NCBI GenBank assembly: GCA_027924645.1
Contig: BSBN01001017.1
Span: forward strand, 11,062,501-11,126,500
Direction: 5' to 3'
DNA: 64,000 bases
Origin: Cunninghamia lanceolata
Taxonomy: Eukaryota > Streptophyta > Pinopsida > Cupressales > Cupressaceae
Shown here: piece by piece, positions 1 through 13,265 of the stretch
Layout: every line of letters starts with the position of its first letter
How positions within the stretch are numbered: position 1 is the stretch's first letter
Program-made: the position numbers and the translations under genes
The notes under the pieces: generated by a model
Database searches by the model: none
Told to the model about the DNA's origin: nothing
The model's input: the letters and a program-made list of their open reading frames with translations, nothing else

Positions 1-43
1 AGGCATTTTTTAGGGGTCCATTTGAGTTCAAATTTACAGTTTT

Positions 44-388
44 ATGCTTCAAATTCATCCCTTAACCTATCCTATTACCTGGACAGAGCCTTTAAGTGCA
101 TTTGTGATGAATTTTGGGTGCCTGGAGCCATCAAAACACCCCTGCACTGTAAAAAATGACCCAGTGATGATAAAATTTGACACGAAGGCTGCAGGATTGT
201 GTTCTTTGTTATCTCAGAGGATGGATGCAAGCAAGAGGAGTTTGAAGAAGAAGACCACGCAGTGCCATATCGCAGCATGCACAGGGACAAGAGAACCTTT
301 AGCCAAGCCGTGCGATGGTGCAAAATGGAGATGCCCGACAGTTGCATTGTTTAATGTGGACAAAGTAAAAGGTAAAAACAAATATTAA
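44..388 (+). other. possible exon-like open frame, unrecognised
   Basis: An ATG-initiated open frame of 114 codons runs to a stop at 388. Base composition here is more balanced than in the AT-rich DNA that follows. A splice-donor-like AAAG|GTAAAA lies near 371, and a second overlapping frame also looks coding-like over 180-350. I recognise no domain. It could be the edge of a gene or a transposon relic lying mostly left of the window, or it could be chance. Nothing downstream to 2,600 offers a convincing second exon. Confidence 0.15.
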
Positions 389-390
389 AA

Positions 391-2613
391 CAATTAGCTC
401 CATATTTAATTTTATTTTGTCTTCTCCTCATTTTTATGAATTTTTTAATTTCCCTAGGCTCATTGATAGCAACTTGTCATGTAAAACTCACCTAACTGTC
501 AGGATGTAATAAAGTTTAGGGCAACATGCTCTTGTTTCTATAAGAGAGCATGTTGTTCCATTTTGTAAGGGGATTCTAGAGGGCTTTGGATCCAAGGTGT
601 CCACATTTTGGGAAGTAGCTTTCTGTAGGAGAAGGTGACTAGATTTTGGGTTGCAGAGGCACATTTTATTGTGTAAGTGAATAATTTCTGAATGATAGCT
701 TTCTTTCTAGGTTGAGTTATATGAGTAACACATTTTGTGTGGATCATTTATGGCTGTCTCCTTGGGTGTAAGCATTCTTTTTTTGAATGAAGTTGCTAAG
801 GGTTTCTAAATTCTTCAATGTACACTTGCTATGTTGCATATTTGATTTTTTGCATCTATTCAAGGAGTAGATTAAACTTGCTTTAGATCAGATATGGGGA
901 AAATGTGTTGCATCAAGGGATAAGTGAAGAATATGGTCATGGGTGATTCTCTTTCTTGGACAAATTATTGTAAAGCAGTAATTTTATTATTTTCAGTCCT
1001 CTGGTCATGAGTTTTTGTTATCATAAGGAAGCATTTATATTGCTAAGTTAGACTCTGCTGCCTAGATAAGGAACCGATCTGGAATTTTATTTTCCCAAAG
1101 GTCCAAAATAATAATTAATTTAAAGACAAATCATTCAAACCATTTCATGTTATATTTTGTTTTAGGTTAAAGGGTCTTGCATGTTCTCTGATGTGAATAA
1201 GTTTGATAATCCAAGAACATTGCTAATCTAGGGTTAATCATATAAATCTTGGTGCATACATGAGAGCATTTTGCCTATTAATGAAAAGTTATATTTATGG
1301 ATTGTGAATAAGGGATACCCCCTAGGTGCGGTAGAACCTAAAGTGCAGGGGAGATAAAAGATAATCTCCCACTCTGTTGGCCAAGTCTTCCATTGAATTT
1401 GAGCATAAAAAGTGGCAAATCTTTAGAGTTTGATGTGTGTAGATTTGGGGAGCAACACTGTGTACCAATGGGAGCAACAATATTTGACAACTGAAGAATG
1501 AGCAGGACAAATATGTAGAGGAGCAATGAGCATCAAGCTGGTGTCAACATGGCACCCACAAATCTTGGACATCCTCCTATTTTGTCTTTTTCTTGTTTCT
1601 ATGCTTTCCAATATGTATTCAAAATATATTTGGCGGTCTTTTATGACTTTTCAAAAAGTATATATTGTAATAGGTCATATTAAGGGGTGGGTATATGAAA
1701 AGTCATTTTTTGGAATGTGAAAGGTCTAAGGTTTGTAGCTTCGTTCACCCCGATAAGAAGGAAACCAAAACCTTGGGAAAGCTCTCTAGAAAATTGATTT
1801 TGGAAAGAGACATTGTAAGGCTTGCTCTTCAAAGATATATCAATAAAAGAAATTGCATTTCTCTAGTGCCATATATCTAGTTCTCAATTGCTTGTTGATG
1901 TTCATGCTATACTTTATCTGCATTTCTCCAATTTTGTGTCTCCTTGTTATTTGAATTAACATATCAAGCACATGTTTAGTTCTTCAAAACACATTTGTTG
2001 TTTTTGGGTGGTTTACCTAATTGGGTTTCCTCAAATAGGAATTAAATTCCATTGAATAGATCATTGTAATTTGGTGGATTCAATTTGGATAATTAAGTAG
2101 AGCTAGGTAAAAATAATTTTGCATGTTTATGCCAGTCATAAATAATTCCATGCCAAGTAATTTGAGTTGTGGCTAGATAGAAAGCACAAATAATTCTATG
2201 AATAGACTTCATTACCCAATTGTTGAGAAAGGTACCAATCAATTCTTTTCCAGAATCATTTCCTTGTATCAATTCAAAATTCTAATTTAAAATTTTCTAT
2301 TGTGTAGGAGTAGGAGTAGTAGTATAACAGAAAATAAAAATCTAATTCAAATCATATGCCAGTTTGGATTGGGATGATTTAATTGATAAAATTATATAAA
2401 TACCTTAATCTTCTCTGAAGTCACCAACAAATTCGAGAAGTAATTATTCATTGGTGAATATAAGGTAACACCCACCTGGGCAAAGCATAGCCTAAAGTGT
2501 AGAGAATCTTAACCACCTGGGTTAATTCTGTCAATTGGCCAAATTTGTTGCATAACCTAATCATAAAGCTTGGCATCTTTTAGTGTTTTGCATACTATAA
2601 ATTTGAGAACCAA
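391..2613. other. AT-rich intergenic DNA, nothing recognised
   Basis: Only short chance open frames occur. I see no transposon domains, tandem arrays or RNA genes. The stretch ends where the homology between repeat units A and B begins, at the shared TAGAATCTACA. Confidence 0.5.
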
Positions 2614-4188
2614 TAGAATCTACATATGAAATCTCAAAAATCACTAGTTCACATCATCTTCAAATTCTTAATGGTTTAGTTTCTATAGGTGTCAGAAATT
2701 GAAAATTTGGTTAAAAATGTTGATTTTAATGTCCCACTTAGGCCAAAAAGTGGAACGCAATATTGTGGGATCACCCCATGATATGTAAAAATATCAATGA
2801 TAATTATAAACTTGTTTGAATTTTTATTGGATTTCGCTTTATCACCAATGAAAATTATCTACTATATAATTTTTTAAATTAAGTAGTTGGGGTTTCTATA
2901 GGGGTCCTTGCCCTTAGAATTTAAAAAAACTAATACATATGGTTGAGAAACCTATTCTTTAACAAAAATAACCTAAAATGAAGAAAGGAACTAGCATTGG
3001 CTGATATTACCAGTAGCTAGCAAAAAACCTCACCACCCTTAGAGCTAAAACCAAGAACCAACAAAATTGTTATGACTATAAAATAGGTAATGCCAAAAAC
3101 ATAAACAAGTGAACACAGGTAACTCAACTCACTCCCCAAAGGTTGAACTTAGAATCCTATGCTAATTGTCACTCTGTCGTTTCCTCTACACAATTATCTT
3201 TGAGCCTAGCTATGGGATCTAGTGCTTTGAGGTAGATCCCATGCAAGACTTCTAATTTTTGTCCCTATGAATAGTTTTTCCATTGCAAAAAAATAATGGG
3301 ATGGTATGGTTGTTGGTAACTTCTACTCTACTCTTATCACGTGTCACCATTAATCCAACGTGACTTTCCCCATATTTAAGTAGTAGGCACAAATAATTTG
3401 TACTTCTTGTTGCAATAGATATTTTTTTGTAACTCAATAACTAACCCTTTTGTGCCTTGAGAAACCTTCACCTCCTTAGGCTAAACACCAATTCTAGTTA
3501 GAGTTGACACAAAGGTGAGCATAACTATATCATCATAGTGATTTGGAAGCATAAAATACAACAAACAAACCCTAATAGATGCATCAAGTACACATTGCTC
3601 CAACCTAGTGGTAGAATCCTACGTCACCATAGATTTAGACCTAGGAGATCCATGCACTCCCAAACCTACCTCTCCTAACAATGCCTTCACAAATCCTAGT
3701 GTTTCTAGTGATTAGAATAAAAAAGTTGATGCTAGACAACTATTTGAGATAATTCCTTTATGGCAAGGGTCCTTGCCATTTTTTGCATTCTTGCAACATG
3801 CTATGATAAAAACATAAGACCATAAAAAGGCCCATGTCAGTACCACTAGCCAACCAACCTACTAGAAGACTCCAACAAATCAACTCCATTTAATTAATCC
3901 TCTCACTACTTCAAATAATGATGCAAGCACATCCCTAAGCATCCTTAAATGTGGTATCATGTCTAAGGAAATATTATTTGTGGTCTAATTTAAGTAGTTT
4001 GTGAGTGTGTAAAATTTGTGGTTGGTAGTCTATGATGGTAAAAGTTCACACATTTCAGCACATTGAGAAATCAGCTTCTATGGTTGTGGTAGTAGTTTTG
4101 TATGCGGTTTATTTATCTTCAGTTAAAGTTTAAGGTTGATTGGGTAAGTGGAGGTTGATAATTTGGTTCACAAAATGACTATGGGTTT
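2614..4188. repeat. repeat unit A, left part
   Basis: This segment aligns colinearly with 23,674-23,908 joined to 30,291-31,822. Examples are the shared CACTAGTTCACATCATCTTC near 2,643 and 23,703, and GGGGTTTCTATAGGGGTCCT near 2,889 and 30,329. The undisrupted target of the 6.4-kb LINE in unit B lies at about 2,849-2,865. The 15-bp site that holds a SINE in unit B is empty here near 4,013-4,027. No protein domain is recognisable in the unit itself. The nature of the unit (non-autonomous element or segmental duplication) is unknown. Confidence 0.85.
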
Positions 4189-4395
4189 TTTATTAAGGTA
4201 AGCTACAAACAAGGGTGTAGATCCCTTTAACAAAAGCACCCAATGGGCAATAGAATAGGCCAAGCAAGCCACCAACAACACAGAAGAAGCACGCTAATGT
4301 AGTAAATGAACATATTAAAGTCTAGATACAATAACAAAAACTATAACTAGAAACACAACCCAAAGCAGAAAGAAAAGCTAATGGAATAGCTAGCT

Positions 4396-6480
4396 CTAGT
4401 TTTCCTTAAAGAAACCATACATTTCCTCATAATTCATGAAAGTCTTAGGATCTAGACCATGTCTCTTCACTTCAAAATCATGTAGGACCATCAAAGTAGT
4501 AGCAGTATAGTGCATCACCTTCAAACTCAAACAAGCCATGACTTTCAGCTTCCCTTCCAAGGAGTCCACTCTCGATCCTAGCTTAACCATCTCCCCTTTG
4601 ACTTGATCACACTTCACACACTCCCTCTACATAGGGGCATTTTTCTTAACCAGCTCAACCTCTTCCAGATCTAGCTCAATCTCCTCCTCTTCAGTATCAT
4701 AGTAGGAGTTATTCATCTCCTCAAACAAGTTGGCACCATCCTGGAATTCAGTCTACTCCGGGGTGAGCTTAACCTTCTAAATTTCCACTTCCTCCTTTGG
4801 CTCCCAAGCACTCGATTCTTCCACAATCTTGACTTTGGAGGTTTGAATACCAACAAGCCTATTGGAGCGTCATATGTTAGGCTTCCTAGTAGCAACACCA
4901 CTAGACTTCTCCAACTTGTTAGCAGTATTTTTAATAGTCCTTCTCCTTGTACCCTACCCCCTCCATTTTCACCATGTCAGCACCACTATCTTTCTTTTGA
5001 TCCTCTTTGGGAGTAAACTCCACATCCTCCCCCATTTTACAGTCCACCTCCTTATCCAAAGACAAATCACACTTAGGTTTCTTGGCCTTAGTCTTCTTCT
5101 AGGTATTGGTCAAGCCACTTTCTTTCCCAGTCTCTTCCTATCCCCAGATCGGGAGGGGCTATTCTTCAGGTTGTAGAGACCCTCCACCACTTCCATCTAA
5201 GAGGAATTTCCAGGGGTACAAGTTGAGGAACCAATAATAGAGTGGGGGGAGGGTTTAATGGTGGCTTCTTCAGGAATGACCATAGTAGCCTTCTCAAGCT
5301 AAGGAGCTTTCACAATTTTTTTCTTTTTCTTATTAGACCGGGCCACAAGGGTTCCAACAGTAGGGGTCATAGTATCCAAGAGGGACCCAATAACCACATG
5401 GGGCTTTGTCAAAGGTGACCTATGAGTAGCAGGGGATAAACTACCCAAGGGAATATCGACAACCATCTTAGTTTTAGAAGCGGACCCTTCCCTAACAGTA
5501 GAGTGAGGGGATTTCTCACCCAAAAAACTCTCATGTACATCCTCAACCAGAAAGGCATGAATAGGTTAAGAAGGGTAGGGGGCAAGGTGAAACTAATATA
5601 GTCAAACAATTAAACTATGGTAAGGGGGACAAGAATGGCATTGGGGTTACTAGCATGGGTATCCTTAGCCACTTTGATAGAGGATTCTAACGAATACAAC
5701 ATATAAATAGGAAAGCTAATGATAGCCTTATGTCCAAAGTGGTTCAAAAATGCAAAGTGGTAGTGATAAAAACATTTAAAGTGACCCTACAAAGTCACAT
5801 ATTTCATCAGCATGAAACATACCTTATCCCACAACGACACCAAGTTGTCACTTTTGAAACTCCCTACATTCTCATAGGAGTTTCTCCCTCCTTGAAGAAC
5901 AGAACCATACTTTCATTATCTTATACTTTTCTTTGTTTCTTCAACTTCTTGCCTTTGCAAGATAAAGCAATGGTTTGGACAATAGTCTCCTCACTAACCT
6001 CAAATTGCACTCCTCCCACTTTTACCACCCTTGTACTCCATGACATTGCAAACTAGATAGATAGGTTTTCATCAAACCCATTAAGACATTCAAGAAAAGG
6101 GGTGATACCTCCCTCATAGAAAATACTCCATAGCATTTCATCGGCCCTAAAATCTTCACAATAAATGGGTTCCATTCTAACCTTGTTGCCCCCCATAATT
6201 AATCTTTTCAAATCCCTATAAAAAATTGGTTTAACTGTTGCAGGAAGAATAAAAGGCGGAGGATGGAGTTTCTAAATTTTCTTGACTTTCTAATCAACTG
6301 AAGGTCACTATAATAATGATTTTTACTCCCACACCAAGAAAAATTACTTGAATCGGCCTCACAAATCCTTTCCTGTCCCATATCATAATTACCATAATTA
6401 TGATCCATGTGTAGGAGATGATCATTGGAAGGAGGCATTGCTGGATTTTGAACAAATCCTGATGACCATGTCATCCAAGG
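4396..6480 (-). pseudogene. unidentified passenger ORF 3' of LINE-A RNase H
   Basis: Downstream of the RNase H on the minus strand is a second, degenerate coding region of about 600 codons. Pieces in shifting frames read VKVGGVQFEVSEETIVQTIA and FFKEGETP (5,880-6,060), then FYHYHFAFLNHFGHKA (about 5,730). A low-complexity lysine-rich middle follows (SNKKKKKIVK near 5,330), and a heptad-like acidic C-terminus ends at a stop at 4,396. From memory the conserved core resembles a large family of unannotated ORFs found in plant and conifer transposon-derived proteins, but I cannot name it. It lies inside the target-site duplication, so it moved with the LINE. It could be a genuine third ORF, a 3'-transduced sequence, or an older element joined before insertion. 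Confidence 0.5.
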
Positions 6481-6799
6481 CCACGTGATCTAGAGGAGTT
6501 GGCAAGGGATGATGTGGCCATCTTCTCTCCATCTTGTCTTGATCGACGTTAACTCATTTCCCAAAGGTTCCATAAACTAATTTAAGCTAGCATCCCCTTG
6601 TCTGGAAACAATCACCCTTCTTACCTCTTGAAAAAATTGGTTATTGAAGAAAAGCTTCCAATGATTATAGATAATATATTTGGAAATATATTCTATCTTA
6701 GCATTAGCCCAAATAATTGCATCCATTAAGAATGGATCTATTGCACCTCTGAGTATAGGCAATCTTTGATATTTCTAGGGAGATTGTTTATATTTCTCC

Positions 6800-8430
6800 A
6801 ACATCTCTTAGGATTAAGGTTAACCCCCAAGTTGGCCATCACATCCGCAACACCATTACCCTCTCTCTATATATGTCTTAATTCAAACTTATCCAACCCC
6901 AAGAGGAGGTATTTAATATCCTAGATGATATTAGCAACCTACCATCCCAATCTAGCTTTCCCTTGGACAACATCAATTATGATTTTTTAATTGCCCTCTA
7001 TTAGTAAACTTTTTATACCAATGGACAAGACAACTTTCACCCCTAGAGGAGAGCCATAGCTTCAGCCACATTGTTGGAGTTTATTCCCAACCCCCCAGCA
7101 TAAGCAACCACAAGTTCACCCCTATAGGACCTCATGACCCACCACCACTAGAAACTCCAAGGTTTTAGAAACATTTTCAACTACCAAATTGGAGTAGATA
7201 CAAAAAACTTCCTGGGTAGTTTTGGAGCTATCCCTAAAGATTATGTTATTATGCTCCTTCCACAAGCCCTAAGTGAGAAGAGGGGGAATCTGATACCACA
7301 ACTCCCTATAAATAGAATGGGAGAAAGGGGTAGTCTGATTATTAATGAAGGAGGTCAGATCTTCATTCATACTCCAACTGATACCAAGATTTTGGAATGC
7401 CATACTCCACACCTCCCCAACAAAGTCACAGTGAAGAAGAAGGTGGGAGACTAATTCCTCCTCCTAACAAAGAACACACCTATTAGGGATTTGGAATCCC
7501 TTGATTTTTAGATTATCTTGGGTGAGGATCCTATTTTGGGAAGTAAGCCACCAAAAGAAATTCACGTTAGGGATAAATTTGTGGTTACACACCTTTCTCT
7601 AGATACTATTATCTTCAGCAGGGTCTAACAATAGACTGTACATCGACCTAACAGAGAATGTGCATGCCCATTTTATCCTTGGCCCATAGAAGCTCATCCA
7701 TTGTAGGGAATATAGGAATTATGTACCTTTGGAGGTCCTATTGCATCTCATCAACAATTTGGGAGAGGGTGTTGTGGCCCTGACAACAGTCTCACAATTG
7801 TTTCCATTGGAAACCTCCACCCTACTACAACATGTAACCAGAAGTTAGAAATTAGCAAAAAAATAGTGACCAGATCAACTAATTTTTTGAGGTTTTGATT
7901 ACTAGAGAGAAGTTTCTCCTTTAGCTAGTTACCATCCTAAAATATTATCATTCTTCCATTGCCAAGTTTCCACTTGATCGCTTTTTGGAGCAGAGCTCTA
8001 GCTTTTAGGACATTGTTCCATATAACAAATCCTTTAGGAACTCCAACTGCAGCAAGAAACCAACTAGGGTACTCATTAGAAATCTATTTTTCCCTCATGA
8101 TGCCACTCCATTCCTTATTTTCTTTCAAAAGGTTCCAGCCCACCTCCACCATAAGATATTTATAATTGATCAGGTGAATTTCCTAGCCCTCCTTTAGGTT
8201 TTGGTAAACAGACTCTGTCCCAATTTATGAGGGCTATCCTTTTTTTCTCTTCCACCCTTGACCACAGAAAGATCCTCTAAATTTTTTCAAATTTTTTTGC
8301 AAGGTATTTAGGGATCTTGAAAAGAGATAAAAAGTAGATGGGGACCCCCTCAAGGGAGGCCTTAAGGAGCTAAAACATACTTTCTTGGCTCAACAGTTTA
8401 TCCTTCCAACCAGCAAGTTTCTTCTAAATC
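6800..8430 (-). pseudogene. LINE-A ORF2 C-terminal relic (post-RT, zf-RVT, RNase H)
   Basis: Read on the minus strand this is the C-terminal part of a plant L1-type ORF2, the polyprotein that copies LINE RNA at the target site. Near 8,340 a stretch reads SLEGVPIYFLSLFKIPKYL, and near 8,230 KPKGGLG. Both are typical of the region after the RT palm. Near 7,990 WNNVLKARALLQKAIKWKLG matches the segment before the zinc-binding zf-RVT domain, whose C..C..H..C-like residues lie near 7,440-7,480. An RNase H-like segment with NNVAEAMALL and REGNGVADVMANLG follows to about 6,850. Several stops and frameshifts interrupt it, so it is non-functional. The endonuclease and RT palm are absent because of 5' truncation. 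Confidence 0.8.
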
Positions 8431-8435
8431 CGTTC

Positions 8436-11378
8436 ATTATGGGTTTACTCCTTGTGTTGTTAGAAATGTTCTTTTTTTATGAAAGGTTTATTTTGGGTTT
8501 GTGCCAAAGAATAATATTTGTGGCATGTTTAGTGGCCATTATGAAGGTCTGTGGTGTGCCACATGGAGAGTCTCCACCATTGGAATATTGTAATTTGTAT
8601 GTTTTTTTATATCTTTTCAGTGAAATGTTTCATGTGGCTTTGGGATTTACACCAACTTGGGGCTGACATAGATCATGTGAGGAGCTTGAGGATGATATAA
8701 ATAAGAGGCTTTGAATTTGTATAAAGTAATTGAAGAAGTCTAGAATGGAGTAGAAGCATAGAAGGTAAGTTTAGCGATGAGGGAGCAAGATCTAAGTGTG
8801 CTAAAACTATAATATGATGTGGGGTACAATTTGAAGGTATCCAATGTGGCATGTAGGGATGTTTCTTAGAGTTTCTTTAAGGTGTGATTTAGAGTGCTTC
8901 TATTAGGTCATGTCATAGCCCATGTGGCAAGTCTATATTAATTAGACTGGAAATCATTATGTGGTTGCTAGTGCCAAATCTAGAAGTGGTGTTCCACAGT
9001 TATCGACATTTGTGTAATCTTGGTAATCTTATGTAAACAAATGACTACAACCTAACATGTAAGAAGGCTCATTATGGAAAACCATGGTTTTAATTCAATA
9101 ATAATCTTACAAGTTGTCTATTAAATGTGTGGTTGAACTTGGTTGTGGGTTGCACAGTTACATAGTCCTTTCTTGGACTCTCCTGTAATGATTGCATCAA
9201 ATAAGCAACACAAAAATGCAAAATTATTATCCTTATGTCTCCCCTGATCCAAATTTCAATTAGAATTAAGAGCATTAATGGAGAAAATTCTCAAAAAAAT
9301 AGAATAAGTCATTTCCCTTACATTTTTATAACAACCATAAAATCATAAAAAATTCATATGATCTTCCTAGGAGTGAACATTAAGCTACCTAATAACCTAT
9401 GACAATTAATGACACACTACATAACATGTAATAACTACCAACACTAACCTACCACTCGCATCAATAAATGCTTTAAGCTCTCTTTGACTTTGAAATTAAA
9501 TTAATATTATTTCCCTTTCTATATCCTACTAGTTGGCATGACTTTTCTCTCTAACCCTAAGTGATCTAGAAATGTTTCTTCATCCACCTTAAATGGACTA
9601 AATTGAGTGCTAATATTTGTTAATCTAAAGCTAACTCCCAATCCTAGCTTATAATCTAAAAGATTTTCTACTTCAAGCTCCCTATTGGAAAGCATATCCA
9701 CTTCCTTTACAATATCCTACTACTCTACGTTTTTTGTAAAAAGAAAGAATCCATGCAACATTCCTTTTGGTTCTACTCTTTTGCTCAACACACTAGGTCT
9801 TCCATATTTGTTGCCTTTAATAAAAAAACTCTAATCGAAGGTTTCCCTATTGGGAGCAACTCTCTAAAATCTATGTTTTGAACTTGTCAACAAGTGATTA
9901 TTCATTACATTTGGAAGGCTAGATGCTCTACTATCTTTTTTATGTCTAATTTATCATCTCTAATTATCAGCATCTATATCTTTACTCTAATATTACTTTA
10001 CAAATGGTGAATCTTACTTCCCTATTGTAAGAAATAATAAGAATGCATATATTGAGATGGCCAAATAAGTAGATTATATTCAGTAACAATCAAGAAAGTG
10101 TCAGAGAGAAACTAGAAAAGATTGTCAAAGAAGCTATATAAAACAAGAATGTTTAAATTCATGAATGATAAAAAAAAAAACTCTTACATGAAAATGCTTG
10201 CGCCAAATCTAGTCCGTCCAACAGCTCCAATGATAGCAAATGTGCTACTGCCACACATATTAGTAATCAATACAAGCTCACCAAATTTTGGAAAGCACAA
10301 CAAACCCAGGCCCATGTATTGAACGAGCCCTAGACAGCAACTAGTTGTGGATACACCTATCCTGCAATGAGCTCTTCAACATTGACACTTTTCCTCACAC
10401 AAACCTTGCAAACCATGAGCACACCATGTCTAGGGCCTTGTAAAACATTAGAAACTAAACTAATTTTTCTCTCCCCCAAATTCGGATTGGACATTGTAGA
10501 GATAGAAAAACCTTAAAAAATGCTCACCAAAAACCTATGAAAAAAATTTAGTCCTCAATAAAACAACCCCACAATATTAGTCACAATAAAATATTAAACT
10601 CAACACTAGTTACAAGATGTAACTAATATGAATTGCGTTCACTCGAAAACGTAAGTTCATAATAATAACTTATCTCAATTCAAAAAGTCCCTATACAATA
10701 AAAACAAGCTAAACTATAATAATAATTTCTAATACATTAGAGATTTTCATCACCCTATCAATCATATGACGAAACATGTCAATATTGATACCAATGCCTT
10801 TATTACAGAAGAACTTAAAATAGTTATTGACACCACTTCCTTTATTACAAAAGAACTTAAAATAATGATTTATTACTGCTATTGTTGGATTGTAAACTCT
10901 TGCCTCAGATTGCTCTGTATTCGAATGATCGACTAATATCCACCAATACTTTGATGGGTTAATTTTGAACTTTATTCAAAGCAAAACCACATAAACATAC
11001 TTTTCATTGTTGTCCATTTAGTCCAACCTCCTCCTTTAGAGCACATGGATGAGAAAAAGACGAAGGATGCCGACGTGTATGAATGAGTCCAACAACCCAT
11101 AAATTCCAAGAGGATATATGATGGTAGTTATCCGTACACAAAGAAAATTTTGCAAGGCCGACAAACATTACCTACAATTTGCTTTTCAACAAAATGCGAC
11201 TTTCCAAAAAGAGTCCCAAGTAATTATGTCATTCTTAAATATCTGATTTCTTATTCTTGACAAAATAATTAAATGGTTAAAAATATATGTACGTTTAGCG
11301 TTTTGAAAAATCATGTAAACCACAATCAATAATAATAACAATAACCATTGCAAAGCGAAGGGAATTTTTCAACTCTGA
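8436..11378. repeat. repeat unit A, right part
   Basis: This segment is colinear with 31,823-34,770 over about 2.9 kb with only small indels. Similarity stops at about 11,378, where both copies share GCGAAGG-AATTTT-CAAC and then diverge. Small open frames at 9,519-9,701 (minus) and 10,122-10,322 (plus) have counterparts in the other copy but differ by frameshifts, so I do not call them genes. Confidence 0.85.
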
Positions 11379-11702
11379 ATTTTTACGCCGAACCTTTATT
11401 AATAAGATGGGCTGACTTTACTCATCAACGGTCTCCATTGCTCTACAGGCGTGCAAGACGATTGCAGCGTCTTCACCCGTTAGATTTCATAATTTCCCGG
11501 TTCCGCCTTCCGTCGCCGTGTTTTCGCCGTGTTTTCGCTGTAATTCCCCGTTCTCGTTATCGGCGGGCTTACTCTGGTTGACCGTCCCCCTTTCTGGTGT
11601 TTATACCTTAACTACAGGTCAAACGTTTTATCCGCAGGGTGCAAGATAAATTTTCTGGAAGCCCTGCCACGAAGTTGCAACCGTATGGTTTTTACCTTTT
11701 CA
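11379..11702. other. CpG-rich island, possible promoter or first exon
   Basis: About two dozen CG dinucleotides fall within roughly 310 bp (11,385-11,695), against a background where CG is scarce. The stretch has no clear coding start: the open frame covering it begins at a TTG, not an ATG. A 40-bp piece near 11,568 resembles the sequence near 14,150. It could be an unmethylated promoter or 5' exon of a host gene now broken by the neighbouring AT-rich DNA. Confidence 0.4.
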
Positions 11703-11834
11703 TTGTTTTAATATAGTTTTTGGTTTTTTGCATAGTAGTTTTGATTTGTATTTTTTTTTAAAACATAGTTGTTTTAATATAGTTTTTGGTTTTTTGCATA
11801 GTAGTTTTGATTTGTATTTTTTTTTAAAACATAG
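11703..11834. repeat. 66-bp tandem duplication
   Basis: Two almost identical copies of a T-rich 66-bp unit (containing TTTGCATAGTAGTTTTGATT) lie head to tail at 11,703-11,768 and 11,769-11,834. Confidence 0.9.
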
Positions 11835-13084
11835 TTTAGATTTAACAGGACGTAGTTTTTATTAGCTTTTAATATACTTTAAACCTAATTTTTAATTAGT
11901 TTTTAGGCTAATTTTAATTAGTTTTTAAGTACAGTTTTTAATTTAAGTTTCTAATATTTAGATAGTTTAATATAGATTTTTAAGTTTAGGAGTTTTAAAT
12001 ACTAACGTAGTTTTAGTATAATTTTTAATATATAGTTTTAATTTTAGCAGAATTCTTACTATAGTATTAATTTAGTTTTTTAATTTAAACTTAGTTTTTA
12101 TTATAGTTAAAAATTTAAATTTAGGTTTAGTTTTAATTTTAACATAATTTTTAATATAGTTTTAATTTTTACTATTATTTTTAAATTTATTTTAAATTTG
12201 AAGATTAGGTGGTTGATTTTTAGTGTGTTAAGAAGAATTGGGAGCAAGATTTTGTGGAATCCATGTTCAAAATAAGTTAAATAGTGGGACATATTTTGAA
12301 ATATATACTGGCAATTACTAGAAAATTAGAGTATTTATATCCTTAATTTTTTTAAAAAATTAATATAATATAAGAAGAAAACATTATTTTGCATATGGAA
12401 AAATTTAGAGTATACATAGTTTGTAAAATTAAATTGTTAAGAACAATAAATAGGGGGACATATTTTGAAATATATATTTATAGCCTTAATTTTAAATATT
12501 TTTCTAATATAATATAATACTATATATAATATAAAATATATTATAAATATAAATTTTTAGTATTATATTATAGTATAATATATTTATTTTTGAGTTATAT
12601 TTACCTTATATATAATATTAAATATAATCATAGCTATTATTATATTCTATATTTTATATAGTGTAAATTATTAAATATATTTTAAATATACTATTATATT
12701 ATAAAATAGTATATTATATTAAATATATTATATATTCAAGATCTATATGTATTTATTATTAAATTAAAATTTTATTTTATATATAGAATAATATTATAGT
12801 TAAATTTTTAATTGTATATTATATTCTTTATAGTATATATTATTAAATATAAATAGAATATAATATTTAATTACTATATGTGATATATATATTTTAAACC
12901 TAATACTATTGACATTTTTCAAAGTAAAAACAAAACAAAAAAATTACTAAAATAATAAATGGTGGCTTTTTCAAAATAAAATAAAAATTTACATAGTAAA
13001 ATAGTTTTCCAATAAAATAAAGTAAAAAATATATTATTAATAAAATAAAACTAGCATAGATATCTTAAATACAACAATCTTAGG
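11835..13084. repeat. AT-rich low-complexity DNA
   Basis: Degenerate TTTTTAATATAGTTTTAA-type and ATATAATATT-type repeats fill this stretch. Open frames such as 12,107-12,292 (minus) are built from lysine, isoleucine and leucine and reflect composition only. No gene or element is supported. Confidence 0.8.
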
Positions 13085-13265
13085 TAGCTAGAGAGAGAGG
13101 AGAAGATATATAAAGATATATATCAAGATAGAGTTAGAGAGAGAGGAGAGAGAGAGAGAGAATAGAGAAGAGGAGGAGGAAGAAGATATATAGAGAGATA
13201 GGTAGATGGAGAGAGAAATGGAGAGGGACACAGAAATATAGAGAGAGGGAGAATGATAGAGAGAT
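13085..13265. repeat. GA-rich imperfect microsatellite
   Basis: Interrupted (GA)n and GATA-like runs (AGAGAGAGGAGAGAGAGAG near 13,138) with a strong purine bias on the plus strand. No gene overlaps it. Confidence 0.85.

Larger units (their letters stand above)
4189..8435 (-). mobile_element. 5'-truncated L1-type LINE (LINE-A) with extra 3' coding region
   Basis: The insertion splits repeat unit A. Its flanks carry a short, slightly imperfect duplication (ATGGGTTT preceded by ACT or ATT, near 4,178-4,188 and 8,436-8,446). The corresponding site in unit B, near 31,823, is uninterrupted. On the minus strand the element starts abruptly just after the RT palm, runs through the thumb/connection, zf-RVT and RNase H, then about 2.4 kb of further coding-like sequence, and ends in a short A tail (TTAATAAAAAA). 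This is the form expected of a target-primed, 5'-truncated LINE. The 3' tail is only six A long. Confidence 0.8.

Noticed and set aside
2614..11378. Unit A/B as a Helitron
   Set aside because: The ends can be read as TC...CTRA, but no T follows the 3' end, no strong hairpin lies just inside it, and no Rep/helicase trace is present.
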